A stretch of DNA of 64,000 nt from an uncultured Christensenella sp. (GCA_910579585.1 CAJTVA010000003.1:1-64000), one strand, 5' to 3'; counted from the first letter of the stretch, positions 52,740-61,003 are shown. Made by a program: numbers and translations. Notes: a model not told the origin generated them from the letters alone.

Positions 52740-52936
52740 CAGAACATATCAAAAAGCTGTCTTATCTGCGAAAAGAGGTCGGAAATCATCGTTATTACGA
52801 CGGTCAGAACTATAATAAGCCCGACAAGGCTTACAATCGTCGCAATATCGTCTCTGTCCGATTTTTTCAGAACCTGACAGATAATCGTAATAATTATGCC
52901 TATCGCGGCAATCTTAAAAATTATGCTTATATCCAT
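52739..52936 (-). CDS. spoIIIAC: Stage III sporulation protein AC
   Basis: A 65-residue SpoIIIAC with two membrane helices (IIFKIAAIGIIITIICQVL and IVSLVGLIIVLTVV) joined by the conserved loop KKSDRDDIA. The start is preceded by T7, without a clear ribosome binding site. It is separated from spoIIIAB by 187 bases filled by a hairpin-rich element, unusual for this operon. Confidence 0.92.
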   Translation of the reverse strand: MDISIIFKIAAIGIIITIICQVLKKSDRDDIATIVSLVGLIIVLTVVITMISDLFSQIRQLFDMF

Positions 52937-52970
52937 AAAAAAACCATTTCACAAATTTCTCGGCTATTCT

Positions 52971-53116
52971 GCGCCTGCGAAATTTACGATTTTCGGAGGC
53001 GCAGCCTCCCTGCCCGCAATTCTAAGTGCAACCACATATATAATTGCGGCATTCCCTCTGCTGAGGTAGCAAAGCCACAAATTGGGGGCGCTAACCCAAA
53101 AGTGTGATTTTGGGTT
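52971..53116 (-). repeat. Five-hairpin palindromic element inside the spoIIIA operon
   Basis: Five inverted repeats lie within about 146 bases between spoIIIAB and spoIIIAC: AACCCAAAA/TTTTGGGTT (53093-53116), CCTC/GAGG (53055-53066), CCGCAATT/AATTGCGG (53014-53049), GGAGGC/GCCTCC (52995-53009) and GCGCCT..CGAAA/TTTCG..AGGCGC (52971-53002). The last two share bases and exclude each other. It may be a small mobile repeat (MITE or REP-like) or a structured RNA. No coding frame is seen. Confidence 0.65.
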
Positions 53117-53123
53117 GCGTAGT

Positions 53124-53549
53124 TTATGCTAATAGAATCGCCATCAGGACGCCGACCATAAAGAAGATCTTTATATAAAGCGAGCTGTATTTTTTATATT
53201 TTGTCTGGCTTTCGTCACGGTACCTTTGAAGCTGTTCCTTTTTGCCGTTCAGGTAATCTATCTGCGAGGTTGCGTCGCTTTTACCCAAATTTAAAAAATA
53301 ATCGGATATTATCTCCCCGTCCTTGCCGTCGAGAACCTTACCGCCTTTAAGAGCCGTCGGAATATGTTTAAAGTCCGCCGCAACCTTATCAAGCGGGTTT
53401 TTACTGAATTTCAGATTCATAATCAGTCTGTCGTTGAACTCGCACAGCTCCGAAAAAACCTGCATTCGCTTCTTTTTATTCGCCGAAAGGAATACTCCCA
53501 GCGCCGTCGTCAGCCCGACAATCGCAATAAGAATTAAAATTTTTATCAT
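53124..53549 (-). CDS. spoIIIAB: Stage III sporulation protein AB
   Basis: A 141-residue SpoIIIAB with a hydrophobic N terminus (ILILIAIVGLTTALGVFLSA) and a C-terminal membrane helix (IKIFFMVGVLMAILLA); the central helical part starts KKKRMQVFSELCEFNDRL. It overlaps spoIIIAA by 74 bases in another frame, longer than usual. No ribosome binding site is seen. Confidence 0.9.
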   Translation of the reverse strand: MIKILILIAIVGLTTALGVFLSANKKKRMQVFSELCEFNDRLIMNLKFSKNPLDKVAADFKHIPTALKGGKVLDGKDGEIISDYFLNLGKSDATSQIDYLNGKKEQLQRYRDESQTKYKKYSSLYIKIFFMVGVLMAILLA

Positions 53550-54372
53550 AAATCACGGGTTTCCCGCCAAGACTTTTTATCTCCGCAAAATACTCGAAAG
53601 GAGTTTTTTTCAGCTTTTCTCTGTCTGTTATATGCGACGAAGCGATAACCGTAACCGAGCAATCCGCGGCGTACTGCACCGCCTTCAAATCTTCTTCGCC
53701 ATAAAGCTCGTCCGTAACGATGACGTCGGGTTTCATTGCCCGAATCGCACTCGAAATGGCGCCGAGTTTGGAATAGCACCGCACCACGTCCACCGTTCCC
53801 AAATCGAAGCCCTCGCCGTAACCGTCCAAAGCGGCAATTTCCCCCCTTTCGTCAAAAATAAGGACGTTCATTCTCGGACTTAGCTTTCGCGCAATATCGC
53901 GGAGCATAGTCGTCTTGCCCATTCCGGGTTTAGAGAATATGAGCGTACTTTGGGGTTTGCCCGAAAAAAGCGTTTTAAAAAGACTGTCGGCACAACCCTT
54001 TATATCGTGCGGAATGCGGATATTTAAAGAAGTAACGTTCTTTATGGTAGTGACAGCTCCGTTTTCGGTAACGTATTCACCGGCAACGCCTATCCGCACG
54101 CCGTGACCGACGGTTATAAAGCCGTTTTTCATCTGCTCGGTAAAACCGTAAACACACCCGCCTGTCGCCGCGTTGAGAACGGGCGTAACTTCGGCAACAG
54201 CTATTCCGTCTTTCGCGCCCGCCGCAACCCCGCTACCTCCCAGGTAAACATACCTGCCGCAATACTCAACGATAACGGGCTGACCCTTTCTGAGCCTGAT
54301 TTCCGAAAGCTTGTTGTAGTTCAAATGGCTGACTGCCGAAAGCACCTCTGCGGGCAGGAAGGACAAACTCAT
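53476..54372 (-). CDS. spoIIIAA: Stage III sporulation protein AA (ATPase)
   Basis: A 298-residue SpoIIIAA, the secretion-type ATPase at the mother-cell face of the channel. Walker A is SKPGMGKTTMLRDIARKL and Walker B is VLIFDERGEIAA; VIVTDELYGEEDLKAVQYAA is also typical. The last 24 residues are read out of frame from spoIIIAB. It heads the operon, after a sigma-E-like -10 box. Confidence 0.95.
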   Translation of the reverse strand: MSLSFLPAEVLSAVSHLNYNKLSEIRLRKGQPVIVEYCGRYVYLGGSGVAAGAKDGIAVAEVTPVLNAATGGCVYGFTEQMKNGFITVGHGVRIGVAGEYVTENGAVTTIKNVTSLNIRIPHDIKGCADSLFKTLFSGKPQSTLIFSKPGMGKTTMLRDIARKLSPRMNVLIFDERGEIAALDGYGEGFDLGTVDVVRCYSKLGAISSAIRAMKPDVIVTDELYGEEDLKAVQYAADCSVTVIASSHITDREKLKKTPFEYFAEIKSLGGKPVIYDKNFNSYCDCRADDGAGSIPFGE

Positions 54373-54382
54373 AATTTAGCTT

Positions 54383-54392
54383 ATTTGTATGG
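54383..54392 (-). promoter_or_regulatory. Possible sigma-E -10 box of spoIIIA
   Basis: CCATACAAAT on the minus strand resembles the sigma-E -10 consensus (CATACA-T), about 10 bases before the spoIIIAA start. The -35 region is not convincing, so this is tentative. Confidence 0.3.
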
Positions 54393-54450
54393 TAACAAAA
54401 AAAGAACCTGCATCGCGCAAGAAAATTTTTTAATTAAGATTAATTTTGGC

Positions 54451-54479
54451 TTGACAATGCGTTTAAAATATTATAAAAT
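54451..54479 (+). promoter_or_regulatory. Promoter of tRNA-Leu(AAG)
   Basis: TTGACA (54451-54456) and TAAAAT (54474-54479), 17 bp apart, about 20 bases before the tRNA. Confidence 0.75.
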
Positions 54480-54499
54480 CAATCTTGCTTTTTAAATAA

Positions 54500-54584
54500 G
54501 CACTCGTGGCGGAATTGGCAGACGCGCAAGACTAAGGATCTTGTGGTTAACCCCATGCAGGTTCAACTCCTGTCGAGTGCACCA
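54500..54584 (+). tRNA. tRNA-Leu, anticodon AAG
   Basis: Acceptor GCACTCG (54500-54506) pairs with CGAGTGC (54574-54580), CCA is encoded, the D arm is GCG...CGC, and the anticodon stem CAAGA/TCTTG closes the loop CTAAGGA with AAG at 54534-54536. The long variable arm is typical of leucine tRNA. An A at position 34 is uncommon in bacteria for leucine and suggests inosine. Confidence 0.93.
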
Positions 54585-54587
54585 AAG

Positions 54588-54621
54588 AAAAGAGAGTGCA
54601 GTATTTACTGCACTCTCTTTT
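54588..54621 (+). terminator. Terminator after tRNA-Leu(AAG)
   Basis: AAAGAGAGTGCAGTA and TACTGCACTCTCTTT form a nearly perfect hairpin with a T-rich tail. Confidence 0.85.
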
Positions 54622-54653
54622 ATGATTTTATAAATTATTAGGACAAGCAAAAT

Positions 54654-55404
54654 ATGCTTAAAATCTTTTGGGACAAAGACAATATAGTATTTATTAGCGA
54701 AAATTTGAGTGCGGTCAGCCACTCCCATTGCGTTTTGCAAATATTTTTTAGCTTTGACGAACCGTTGCTAATTACCGTCGTAAATACTTGTATCAGCGGT
54801 AAATGGCGTCATTGTTAACAAAAATGCGCCTCATTCGGTCGAAAGTTGCGACACGGTAAAGCTTTCGATACTGGTCGAGCCGACTTCAGGGTTTGCAAGC
54901 GAGCTGACCTATAAAATACAAGGCAATTATTTTATTTTCGATAAAGAAGGTATTGCCGAACTGCAAAAAGAGGCTAAAAAGCTTTTGACTGCAACCGATA
55001 AACGGCAATATGCGGAGTTTGTGGATAACTTCGCCGAATATTTGGGCGTTTGCAAACGCACCAAAATTTTAGACGAACGAATTAATAAAGTTCTGGAACT
55101 TTTGCAAAACTGTGACTGTTACAGACACTCAATTGAAAGCTTCGCGGATAAAGTTTCTCTGTCTGCGAGCCGATTATCCCACCTCTTCCGCGAACAAACC
55201 AGCATTCCGTTAAAAAGCTATATTCTTTTTCATCAGCTTGAAAAAGCGTTTATAGCCTTAACAAACGGCAAAACCGCAACCGAAGCGGCTATGCTTGCGG
55301 GGTTTGACAGCCCGTCGCATTTTGCGGCAACCGTCAAAAAATGGATGGGTATGCCCGCTTCTCAGTCCGTTAAAGATAGCGATTTTTTGAAAGTTTTTAT
55401 TTGA
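54654..55404 (+). pseudogene. AraC-family regulator split by a frameshift
   Basis: The open frame from ATG 54654 (AGGA upstream) reads a cupin-like start (KIFWDKDNIVFISENLSA) and stops at 54816-54818. The second frame continues from 54811 (IVNKNAPHSVESCD) through a linker and the AraC helix-turn-helix (SIESFADKVSLSASRLSHLF, residues to VKKWMGM) to 55402-55404. Deleting one A from the AAA at about 54801-54803 joins both into a protein of about 250 residues. So it is a broken gene or a sequencing error. The HTH part alone (54985-55404) has no ribosome binding site. Confidence 0.7.
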
Positions 55405-55450
55405 GCGATAAGATATAATTTAAGTATCAATTAAAGGTTGGTACTTTTTT

Positions 55451-56146
55451 ATGGAAAAATATCTAACAAACACACGATTGCTTAACTATAAGACGCAAGA
55501 AATATCAGACTTAGTAAGCACGCGAAAATGGATAGATTTAGCTGAATTTGACAAAATAGGCGCAATTTACGATTTCGTTCAGAATGAAATTCCGCTAGGT
55601 TATAACAAATACGATAATCTTACGGCGACCCAAGTTCTTGCAGACGGCTTCGGGCAATGCAATACAAAAGCGACACTACTTATGGCACTGCTCCGCGCCG
55701 TTGATGTACCTTGCAGATTACACGGCACAAAGGTCACAAAAGTTTTTCAACGCAGTCTTATGCCGAAAATAATGTCAAAGCTAGCCCCTCCTTTTATCGT
55801 CCATACCTGGGCGGAAGTGTTCTTCCGCGGAGAATGGTTAAGTTTAGAGGGCGCAATTTGCGACAAAGCGTATATTTCAGGCTTGCGAAAGCTGTTCCCC
55901 GAACATACGGGGAAGTTTTTCGACTATGCGGTAGCCGTAGAAGATTTTACAAACTTGCAGATTGATTGGAAAGGCGAAAACACGACGGTACAGCAACAAG
56001 CGGTTATAAAAGATTTGGGAGTATTCAACAGCCCCGACGAATTTTACCTTGAATATAAGCAAGAATACCACGGCATAAAAAAATTTTTGTACGAGAATAT
56101 CGGCAGAAAGATAATGACAAAAAAGGTTGAAAAAATCCGCAACTAG
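55451..56146 (+). CDS. Transglutaminase-like protein
   Basis: A 231-residue protein with the transglutaminase/cysteine-protease core: C70 in DGFGQCNTKATLL, H118 in VHTWAEVFF and D138 in GAICDKAY. No signal peptide is seen, so it is likely cytosolic. The substrate is unknown. It follows the broken AraC gene by 46 bases and might have been its target. It ends with a 4-base convergent overlap with the cupin gene. AAAGGTTGG lies upstream of the ATG, though at a long distance. Confidence 0.82.
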   Translation: MEKYLTNTRLLNYKTQEISDLVSTRKWIDLAEFDKIGAIYDFVQNEIPLGYNKYDNLTATQVLADGFGQCNTKATLLMALLRAVDVPCRLHGTKVTKVFQRSLMPKIMSKLAPPFIVHTWAEVFFRGEWLSLEGAICDKAYISGLRKLFPEHTGKFFDYAVAVEDFTNLQIDWKGENTTVQQQAVIKDLGVFNSPDEFYLEYKQEYHGIKKFLYENIGRKIMTKKVEKIRN

Positions 56147-56493
56147 ACGACTGCGTCCGTTATCGTGTAACCTTGTAAAGAATTCTCTTTAACCTGAATG
56201 CAGATATATTTTAACACTGTTTTATCCGAAGCAAAAAACCGCCTTTTCGCCGACGGGGATACGCGCAGCCAATCGCCTGCTTTCAGAGGAACGTTTTCCC
56301 CGTCTATTTCGGCTTTCCCCTCTCCGTCTAATACGGCGTAAATCTCTTCGTTCTCTTTATGCGAGTGAACGAACGGCACGCTTGTTGCGGCAGGCAAAGT
56401 GTTTATACTGACTTCCGCCCCTGTAAGATTGAGCGCGTCGTGCAGCTCCGTGCGCGCCTCTTCGGTAACGCTGATTTTCTTAAAATTGTTCAT
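56143..56493 (-). CDS. Cupin domain protein
   Basis: A 116-residue single-cupin protein. Motif 1 is FVHSHKENEEIYAVLDGEG with the metal-binding histidines and glutamate, and motif 2 is LKAGDWLRVSP. The ATG at 56493 has GGAGG 6 bases upstream; a longer reading begins before the promoter. It is divergent from an HxlR regulator that probably controls it. The function (isomerase, dioxygenase or sensor) cannot be told. Confidence 0.88.
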   Translation of the reverse strand: MNNFKKISVTEEARTELHDALNLTGAEVSINTLPAATSVPFVHSHKENEEIYAVLDGEGKAEIDGENVPLKAGDWLRVSPSAKRRFFASDKTVLKYICIQVKENSLQGYTITDAVV

Positions 56494-56515
56494 AAAAAAC
56501 CTCCGATTGAATTTG

Positions 56516-56639
56516 TAGCCTGAGTATAGCAAAAGCGAAAGCCAAGCGCAAGAACGTTACTTTTCTATTATCTGACAATAAAAAAGTTACTTGGTTTCTT
56601 TTTTAAACTATTGACTTACGGCACTATTCTTGATACAAT
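56516..56639. promoter_or_regulatory. Divergent promoter region of cupin and HxlR genes
   Basis: Plus strand: TTGACT (56611-56616) and TACAAT (56634-56639), 17 bp apart, for the HxlR gene. Minus strand: TATACT with a TTGCGC 17 bp upstream for the cupin gene (about 56522-56550). Two direct repeats GTTACTT lie exactly 30 bp apart (56556-56562 and 56586-56592) between them and may bind the regulator. Confidence 0.6.
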
Positions 56640-56657
56640 CACCAAAAGGAGTTAATT

Positions 56658-56990
56658 ATGCTGACGAGAGAAGAATTACCCGAATGCCCCGTTGCAACAA
56701 CTGTGCAACTTATATGCAATAAGTGGAAACTGCTTATTATCCGCAACCTCATTTATAACGAAAAACAACGTTTTACCGATTTTTTGAAGTCTATCCCGGG
56801 CATAAGCAAAAAAGTCTTAACCGACGACTTAAGGGCTTTGGAATACGACGGCATAATCGAGAAGGAAGTTTTTGCAGAAGTGCCGCCGCGCGTGGAGTAT
56901 TCCCTTACCGCACTCGGCAAAACGCTTAAACCCATATTCGACGCATTATCCGACTGGGGAACCGAATATAAAAAAGCCTTATTGAAATAA
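56658..56990 (+). CDS. HxlR-family regulator
   Basis: A 110-residue HxlR winged-helix regulator with the conserved cysteine C10 (PECPVATTVQLICNKWK), helix FLKSIPGISKKVLTDDLRAL and wing PPRVEYSLTALG. A strong AAAGGAG precedes the ATG. Divergent from the cupin gene, so it likely represses it and reacts to electrophiles through C10. Confidence 0.93.
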   Translation: MLTREELPECPVATTVQLICNKWKLLIIRNLIYNEKQRFTDFLKSIPGISKKVLTDDLRALEYDGIIEKEVFAEVPPRVEYSLTALGKTLKPIFDALSDWGTEYKKALLK

Positions 56991-57022
56991 AGAAACGCGC
57001 CTTATATAAGGCACGTTTCTTT
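56989..57022. terminator. Bidirectional terminator between HxlR gene and coaE
   Basis: AAAGAAACGCGCCTTA and TAAGGCACGTTTCTTT pair over 16 bp with one mismatch, between convergent genes. Confidence 0.85.
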
Positions 57023-57603
57023 TATATGATTTTTTCTAAAATGTTCTCTGTTTTTGCCTTTAAATCCTCGAAATTACTGTCATTATGTATGACATAGTAC
57101 TTCGCAAAGTCGTAATTTTCATAGTTTAACTGCGATTTTATGCGCAAAATCGCCCTTTCACGATCTATTTTGTCGCGGACTGACACAGCGGCAATTCTTT
57201 TGTCCATATCGCGCAAAATAACGATTATGCCGTCAAAATACTTCTCTAAACCGCTCTCGAAAAGAAGCGGAACTTCGGTAAAGGATATTTTTTGCCCACT
57301 GCTTTTTTTTAAAACTTCTTCAATTATAGCGGGGTGGGTAAGCGCGTTCAAACGTTTCAAAGCCGACTTGTCGTTAAACACTATTTCCGAAAGTTTACTT
57401 CTGTCCAAGCTCCCGTCAGCGCTTATAATTCCGTCGAAATTAAGTGAAAGTTTAGCTTTGAATTCAGCGTCAAGCAACAGCTCTTTGTAAATTTCGTCAC
57501 AGGAAAATACGGCGTAACCTTTCCGTTTTATGATTTCGGCAACGGTCGATTTGCCGCTGCCAATCCCCCCCGTAATTGCAAATTTCAAACTATTTTGCTT
57601 CAT
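57022..57603 (-). CDS. coaE: Dephospho-CoA kinase
   Basis: A 193-residue kinase for the last step of coenzyme A synthesis. Walker A is ITGGIGSGKSTVAEII, followed by FSCDEIYKELL and LNALTHPAIIEEV. The ATG at 57603 overlaps the polA end by 14 bases. It follows polA, as in many Firmicutes (polA-mutM-coaE, here without mutM). Confidence 0.92.
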   Translation of the reverse strand: MKQNSLKFAITGGIGSGKSTVAEIIKRKGYAVFSCDEIYKELLLDAEFKAKLSLNFDGIISADGSLDRSKLSEIVFNDKSALKRLNALTHPAIIEEVLKKSSGQKISFTEVPLLFESGLEKYFDGIIVILRDMDKRIAAVSVRDKIDRERAILRIKSQLNYENYDFAKYYVIHNDSNFEDLKAKTENILEKII

Positions 57604-60142
57604 ACCAGTTCTTACCCGTGTGCACTTCAACCGTCAAAGGTACTTTAAGGCTGACCGCGTTCTCCATTTTATCTTTTAAAATTGCCGCGGCGCGCTCCGC
57701 TTCTTCTTCGGGCGCTTCGAGGACAAGCTCGTCGTGAACCTGCAAAATAAGCTTTGCTTTTAATCCCTCTTCTTTAAGCGCTTTATCAACGTTCACCATA
57801 GCGATTTTTATAATGTCCGCACTTGACCCCTGCAACGGCATATTCATTGCGGCGCGCTCACCGAACTGTCTTATGTTATAGTTAGGCGATTTAATTTCTG
57901 GAATTACCCGCTTTCTGCCCGTCAACGTACTTACGTAGCCGTTGGCTTTTGCAAACTCTACGTTCTTGTTCATATAATCTTTTATCGAGCTGTAAGTTTC
58001 GAAATATTTTTCGATATAGGCTTTTGCTTTTGCGGTGGAAATATTGAGGTTGCGCGCAAGCCCGAAATCGCTTATTCCGTAAATTATTCCGAAGTTGACC
58101 GCTTTGGCTTCCCTGCGCATTTTAGACGTAACTTCTTCAAACGACACCCCGAACACCTGCGCGGCGGTCGTTGCGTGAACGTCTTTCTCCTCTTTGTATG
58201 CGTCAATCAGCTCTTTACAGCCCGAAAAGTGCGCTAAAAGCCTTAACTCAATCTGAGAATAGTCTGCGTCGATAAAGACGTTTCCTTCGCGCGCAACGAA
58301 AATTTTTCTTAAAACCTTTCCCTCATCGTCGCGGATAGGGATATTTTGCAAATTCGGATTAGAACTCGACAACCTGCCCGTCGTTGTAACGGTCTGGTGG
58401 AAAGTAGTGTGAATAAGTCCGTCTCTTCCTATAAGCGGCTTGAAGCCGTCAAGATAGGTCGAAGAAATCTTCTGATAGAACCTGTATTTTAAAACGTCCG
58501 CTACTACGGGGTGCTTGTCAACGACTTTTTCAAGAACCTCGGCACTTGTAGAGAACTTATTTTCTGTCTTTTTCTTCTTTACCTCGGTTACGCCGAGATT
58601 AAAAAGCACCTCGCCTAATTGCATAGGGGAATTTATATTGAATTCCTTATCGCAAGCCTTAAAAACTTTCCACTTATATTCGTCGGCACGGTCACGGAAG
58701 TGTTTCGCGAGCTCGTCCATATCTTTTACGCTGACTTTGACACCGACCTCTTCCATACCGTAAAGAACGCCGACAAGCGGCTTTTCGATTTGCTCGTACA
58801 GCTCTTTCATATTTTCGGCTTCAAGCCTTTTAAAAGCCTTTTTGAAAATTTCAGAGACGGCAAACGCCGAAAACGCGTAATCGTACGAATAATATCCGCA
58901 CAAATCTTTAAGCGGCAAGAATGCCGTTTCATAATCGCAAAGATAGTTTACAAGCAGTAAATCTTCAAAATCGCAAGAAAAATCAATACCTAGGCTCTTC
59001 AAAAAATGCATCTGGCGCTTGCAGTCGAATGTAAGGACTTTATTTTCGGAATTTGAAAAAATCGCGCGCAGGACGCTGTCGAAATCGCTTCCGCTAATAT
59101 TATCGCCCGACAAAAGGTCGCTTGACACGGTAAGGGAATATTCTTTCCCGTCGACAAAAATTTCCGCCGTGCCGTCACCCAGAACGGCGCAAAATTGAGT
59201 GTTTTTTTCTAAAACGGGGCGAATTTCTTCAAAAGATTTGCAATTTATCTTCTCGGGATAGGTCACTTCAGCGGTGGTCTTACCGTCAGTTTCCTCGAAA
59301 ATATTTAAGTTTAACAGACTTCTGAACTCAAACTCGCCGAAAAGTTTCTTGACTTCCGCGTTATATTTTGTCGGCGTAACGCAGTCGGAAAGGATTATAT
59401 CGAGGTCGCAATTCCTGTCAATAGTCGCAAGTTTGTAAGACAGATAAGCAAGCTCTTTATTAGATGAAATTTTCGTAAGAACCGAGCCTTTCAGCTCGTC
59501 TAAATGCTCGTAAATTCCATCGAGCGAGCCGTAAGCATTCAAAAGGTTCAACGCAGTTTTCTCACCGATTCCCGGAACGCCGGGAATATTGTCCGAACTG
59601 TCGCCCATAAGCGCTTTTAAGTCAACTACTTGCCACGGCTCTATCCCGATTTCGGACTTGAAATTATCTTTATTAAGTTTTAAAAGGTCAGTAACCCCGC
59701 GTTTAGTAAAATGGACGTCGGTTTTGTCATCAACAAGCTGATAGCTGTCTCTGTCGCCCGTATAAAGGTAGCTGTGGACGTTGAATTTCTTAGAAAGCGT
59801 GCCTAAAATATCGTCCGCTTCTATCCCCTCTCGCTGACAGATAGCAATATTCATCGCTTTAAGAAGGTTTTTTAAAGGCTCAACCTGCACCGCCAAGTCC
59901 TCGGGCATAGGCTTCCTCGTCGCCTTGTAGCCGTCGTACATTTTGTGGCGGAAAGTCGGGGCTTTCATATCGAAAGCAACAACCAGATATTCGGGTTTTA
60001 AATCGGTCTGAATTTTAAATAAAAGCTTGATAAAGCCGAATATCGCGTTTGTAGGCATACCGCCCGAAGTCGAAAACACGGGGGTCGCGTAAAACGCTCT
60101 GTTTAAAAGGCTGTTGCCGTCAATTAAAACTAATTTTTCCAT
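57590..60142 (-). CDS. polA: DNA polymerase I
   Basis: An 850-residue DNA polymerase I for repair and Okazaki fragment processing. The N-terminal 5' nuclease domain starts KLVLIDGNSLLNRAFYA and keeps ALMGDSSDNIPGVPGIGEKT. The middle 3'-5' exonuclease region has lost most acidic catalytic residues, as in Bacillus. The polymerase domain has DADYSQIELRLLAHFSG (motif A), RREAKAVNFGIIYG (motif B) and QVHDELVLE (motif C). The ATG at 60142 gives the normal start. Confidence 0.96.
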   Translation of the reverse strand: MEKLVLIDGNSLLNRAFYATPVFSTSGGMPTNAIFGFIKLLFKIQTDLKPEYLVVAFDMKAPTFRHKMYDGYKATRKPMPEDLAVQVEPLKNLLKAMNIAICQREGIEADDILGTLSKKFNVHSYLYTGDRDSYQLVDDKTDVHFTKRGVTDLLKLNKDNFKSEIGIEPWQVVDLKALMGDSSDNIPGVPGIGEKTALNLLNAYGSLDGIYEHLDELKGSVLTKISSNKELAYLSYKLATIDRNCDLDIILSDCVTPTKYNAEVKKLFGEFEFRSLLNLNIFEETDGKTTAEVTYPEKINCKSFEEIRPVLEKNTQFCAVLGDGTAEIFVDGKEYSLTVSSDLLSGDNISGSDFDSVLRAIFSNSENKVLTFDCKRQMHFLKSLGIDFSCDFEDLLLVNYLCDYETAFLPLKDLCGYYSYDYAFSAFAVSEIFKKAFKRLEAENMKELYEQIEKPLVGVLYGMEEVGVKVSVKDMDELAKHFRDRADEYKWKVFKACDKEFNINSPMQLGEVLFNLGVTEVKKKKTENKFSTSAEVLEKVVDKHPVVADVLKYRFYQKISSTYLDGFKPLIGRDGLIHTTFHQTVTTTGRLSSSNPNLQNIPIRDDEGKVLRKIFVAREGNVFIDADYSQIELRLLAHFSGCKELIDAYKEEKDVHATTAAQVFGVSFEEVTSKMRREAKAVNFGIIYGISDFGLARNLNISTAKAKAYIEKYFETYSSIKDYMNKNVEFAKANGYVSTLTGRKRVIPEIKSPNYNIRQFGERAAMNMPLQGSSADIIKIAMVNVDKALKEEGLKAKLILQVHDELVLEAPEEEAERAAAILKDKMENAVSLKVPLTVEVHTGKNWYEAK

Positions 60143-60197
60143 AGTAATAAGTTTACCACTTTCGGGAAAGAAAATCAATACTAAAACTTGAAAACGC

Positions 60198-60226
60198 TTG
60201 ATTTTTGTATTGCTTTATAATATAAT
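60198..60226 (+). promoter_or_regulatory. Promoter of tRNA-Leu(CAA)
   Basis: TTGATT (60198-60203) and TATAAT (60221-60226) with 17 bp between, 13 bases before the tRNA. Confidence 0.75.
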
Positions 60227-60239
60227 AAATAAGCTATTT

Positions 60240-60326
60240 GCCGGTGTGGTGGAATTGGCAGACGCGCGGGACTCAAAATCCCGTGGTAGTGATACCGTGT
60301 GGGTTCGACCCCCACCACCGGCACCA
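60240..60326 (+). tRNA. tRNA-Leu, anticodon CAA
   Basis: Acceptor GCCGGTG (60240-60246) pairs with CACCGGC (60316-60322), CCA encoded. The anticodon stem CGGGA/TCCCG closes the loop CTCAAAA with CAA. The long variable arm (TGGTAGTGATACCGT region) marks a leucine tRNA. Confidence 0.95.
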
Positions 60327-60331
60327 AAATT

Positions 60332-60370
60332 AACCTGAACCAAAGCCAAAGGTTTGGTTCAGGTTTTTTT
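60332..60370 (+). terminator. Terminator after tRNA-Leu(CAA)
   Basis: AACCTGAACCAAA and TTTGGTTCAGGTT form a perfect 13-bp hairpin, followed by T7. Confidence 0.9.
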
Positions 60371-60436
60371 GTTATATGCCTCTTGCCAAACTTTTAAGAA
60401 TGTGATATCATAAATTAAATAAATTCGGGGGCAATT

Positions 60437-60994
60437 TTGTTAAAAGTTACTTGCATTATCGGCAGTCCGCACACTAACGGCAGTTGTGCATATCTTGTCG
60501 ATAAATGGATTAATGGAATAGACGCTTCTACCGCCGTCGTAAAAAAATATTGCGTAAGCGAAATTGAAATGAATTACTGTTACGGCTGTAAAAAGTGTTA
60601 TACAAGCGGCGAATGTGTTCAAAACGACGGTGTTAAAAATGTTGTGCTAGATATTTTAAATTCAGATTACGTTATAATTGCCGCTCCGTCCTGGTGGGCA
60701 GACGTTCCCGCACAGCTTAAGACGCTTTTCGACAGAACTACCCCTTACGGCGATACAAACCCGAACCGCAAATATAAAGCCGATAAAACCATAAAAAGAA
60801 TTGCAATAGCCGTCCGTGCAGGAATCAGGCAACAGGAAAACGAGCTGATTTTAAATTCTATTCAGCACTATTTCGGGCATCTGGGTATCAAAACGGTCGA
60901 AAGAGTTTCCGTTTGTCAAACCGATTCATTAAACGATTTACTGCAAACGCGACAAAACGAAATTCAACAAGTTTTCGAATTGGTAAACGTATAG
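60437..60994 (+). CDS. Flavodoxin-like NAD(P)H-dependent oxidoreductase
   Basis: A 185-residue flavodoxin-fold protein. It starts with the FMN-binding loop IIGSPHTNGSC and has a cysteine cluster (YCYGCKKCYTSGECV) and APSWWADVPAQLKTLFDR. It likely reduces quinones or other acceptors. The TTG start is preceded by GGGGGC. It may form a unit with the GNAT and nucleoside-type genes that follow closely. Confidence 0.85.
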   Translation: MLKVTCIIGSPHTNGSCAYLVDKWINGIDASTAVVKKYCVSEIEMNYCYGCKKCYTSGECVQNDGVKNVVLDILNSDYVIIAAPSWWADVPAQLKTLFDRTTPYGDTNPNRKYKADKTIKRIAIAVRAGIRQQENELILNSIQHYFGHLGIKTVERVSVCQTDSLNDLLQTRQNEIQQVFELVNV

Positions 60995-61003
60995 GTAAAG
61001 TGA

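Noticed and set aside
52971..53116. The spoIIIA hairpin element as an ordinary terminator
   Set aside because: The T7 run lies 27 bases after the last hairpin, and the operon genes downstream must be transcribed.
54492..54740. An 82-codon minus-strand frame across tRNA-Leu(AAG)
   Set aside because: It covers a tRNA and a terminator and ends in translated tRNA sequence, a typical artefact.
54500..57000. Integrated mobile element at the tRNA-Leu gene
   Set aside because: No integrase, no transposase and no repeat of the tRNA 3' end was found downstream; the genes there are only low-synteny neighbours.
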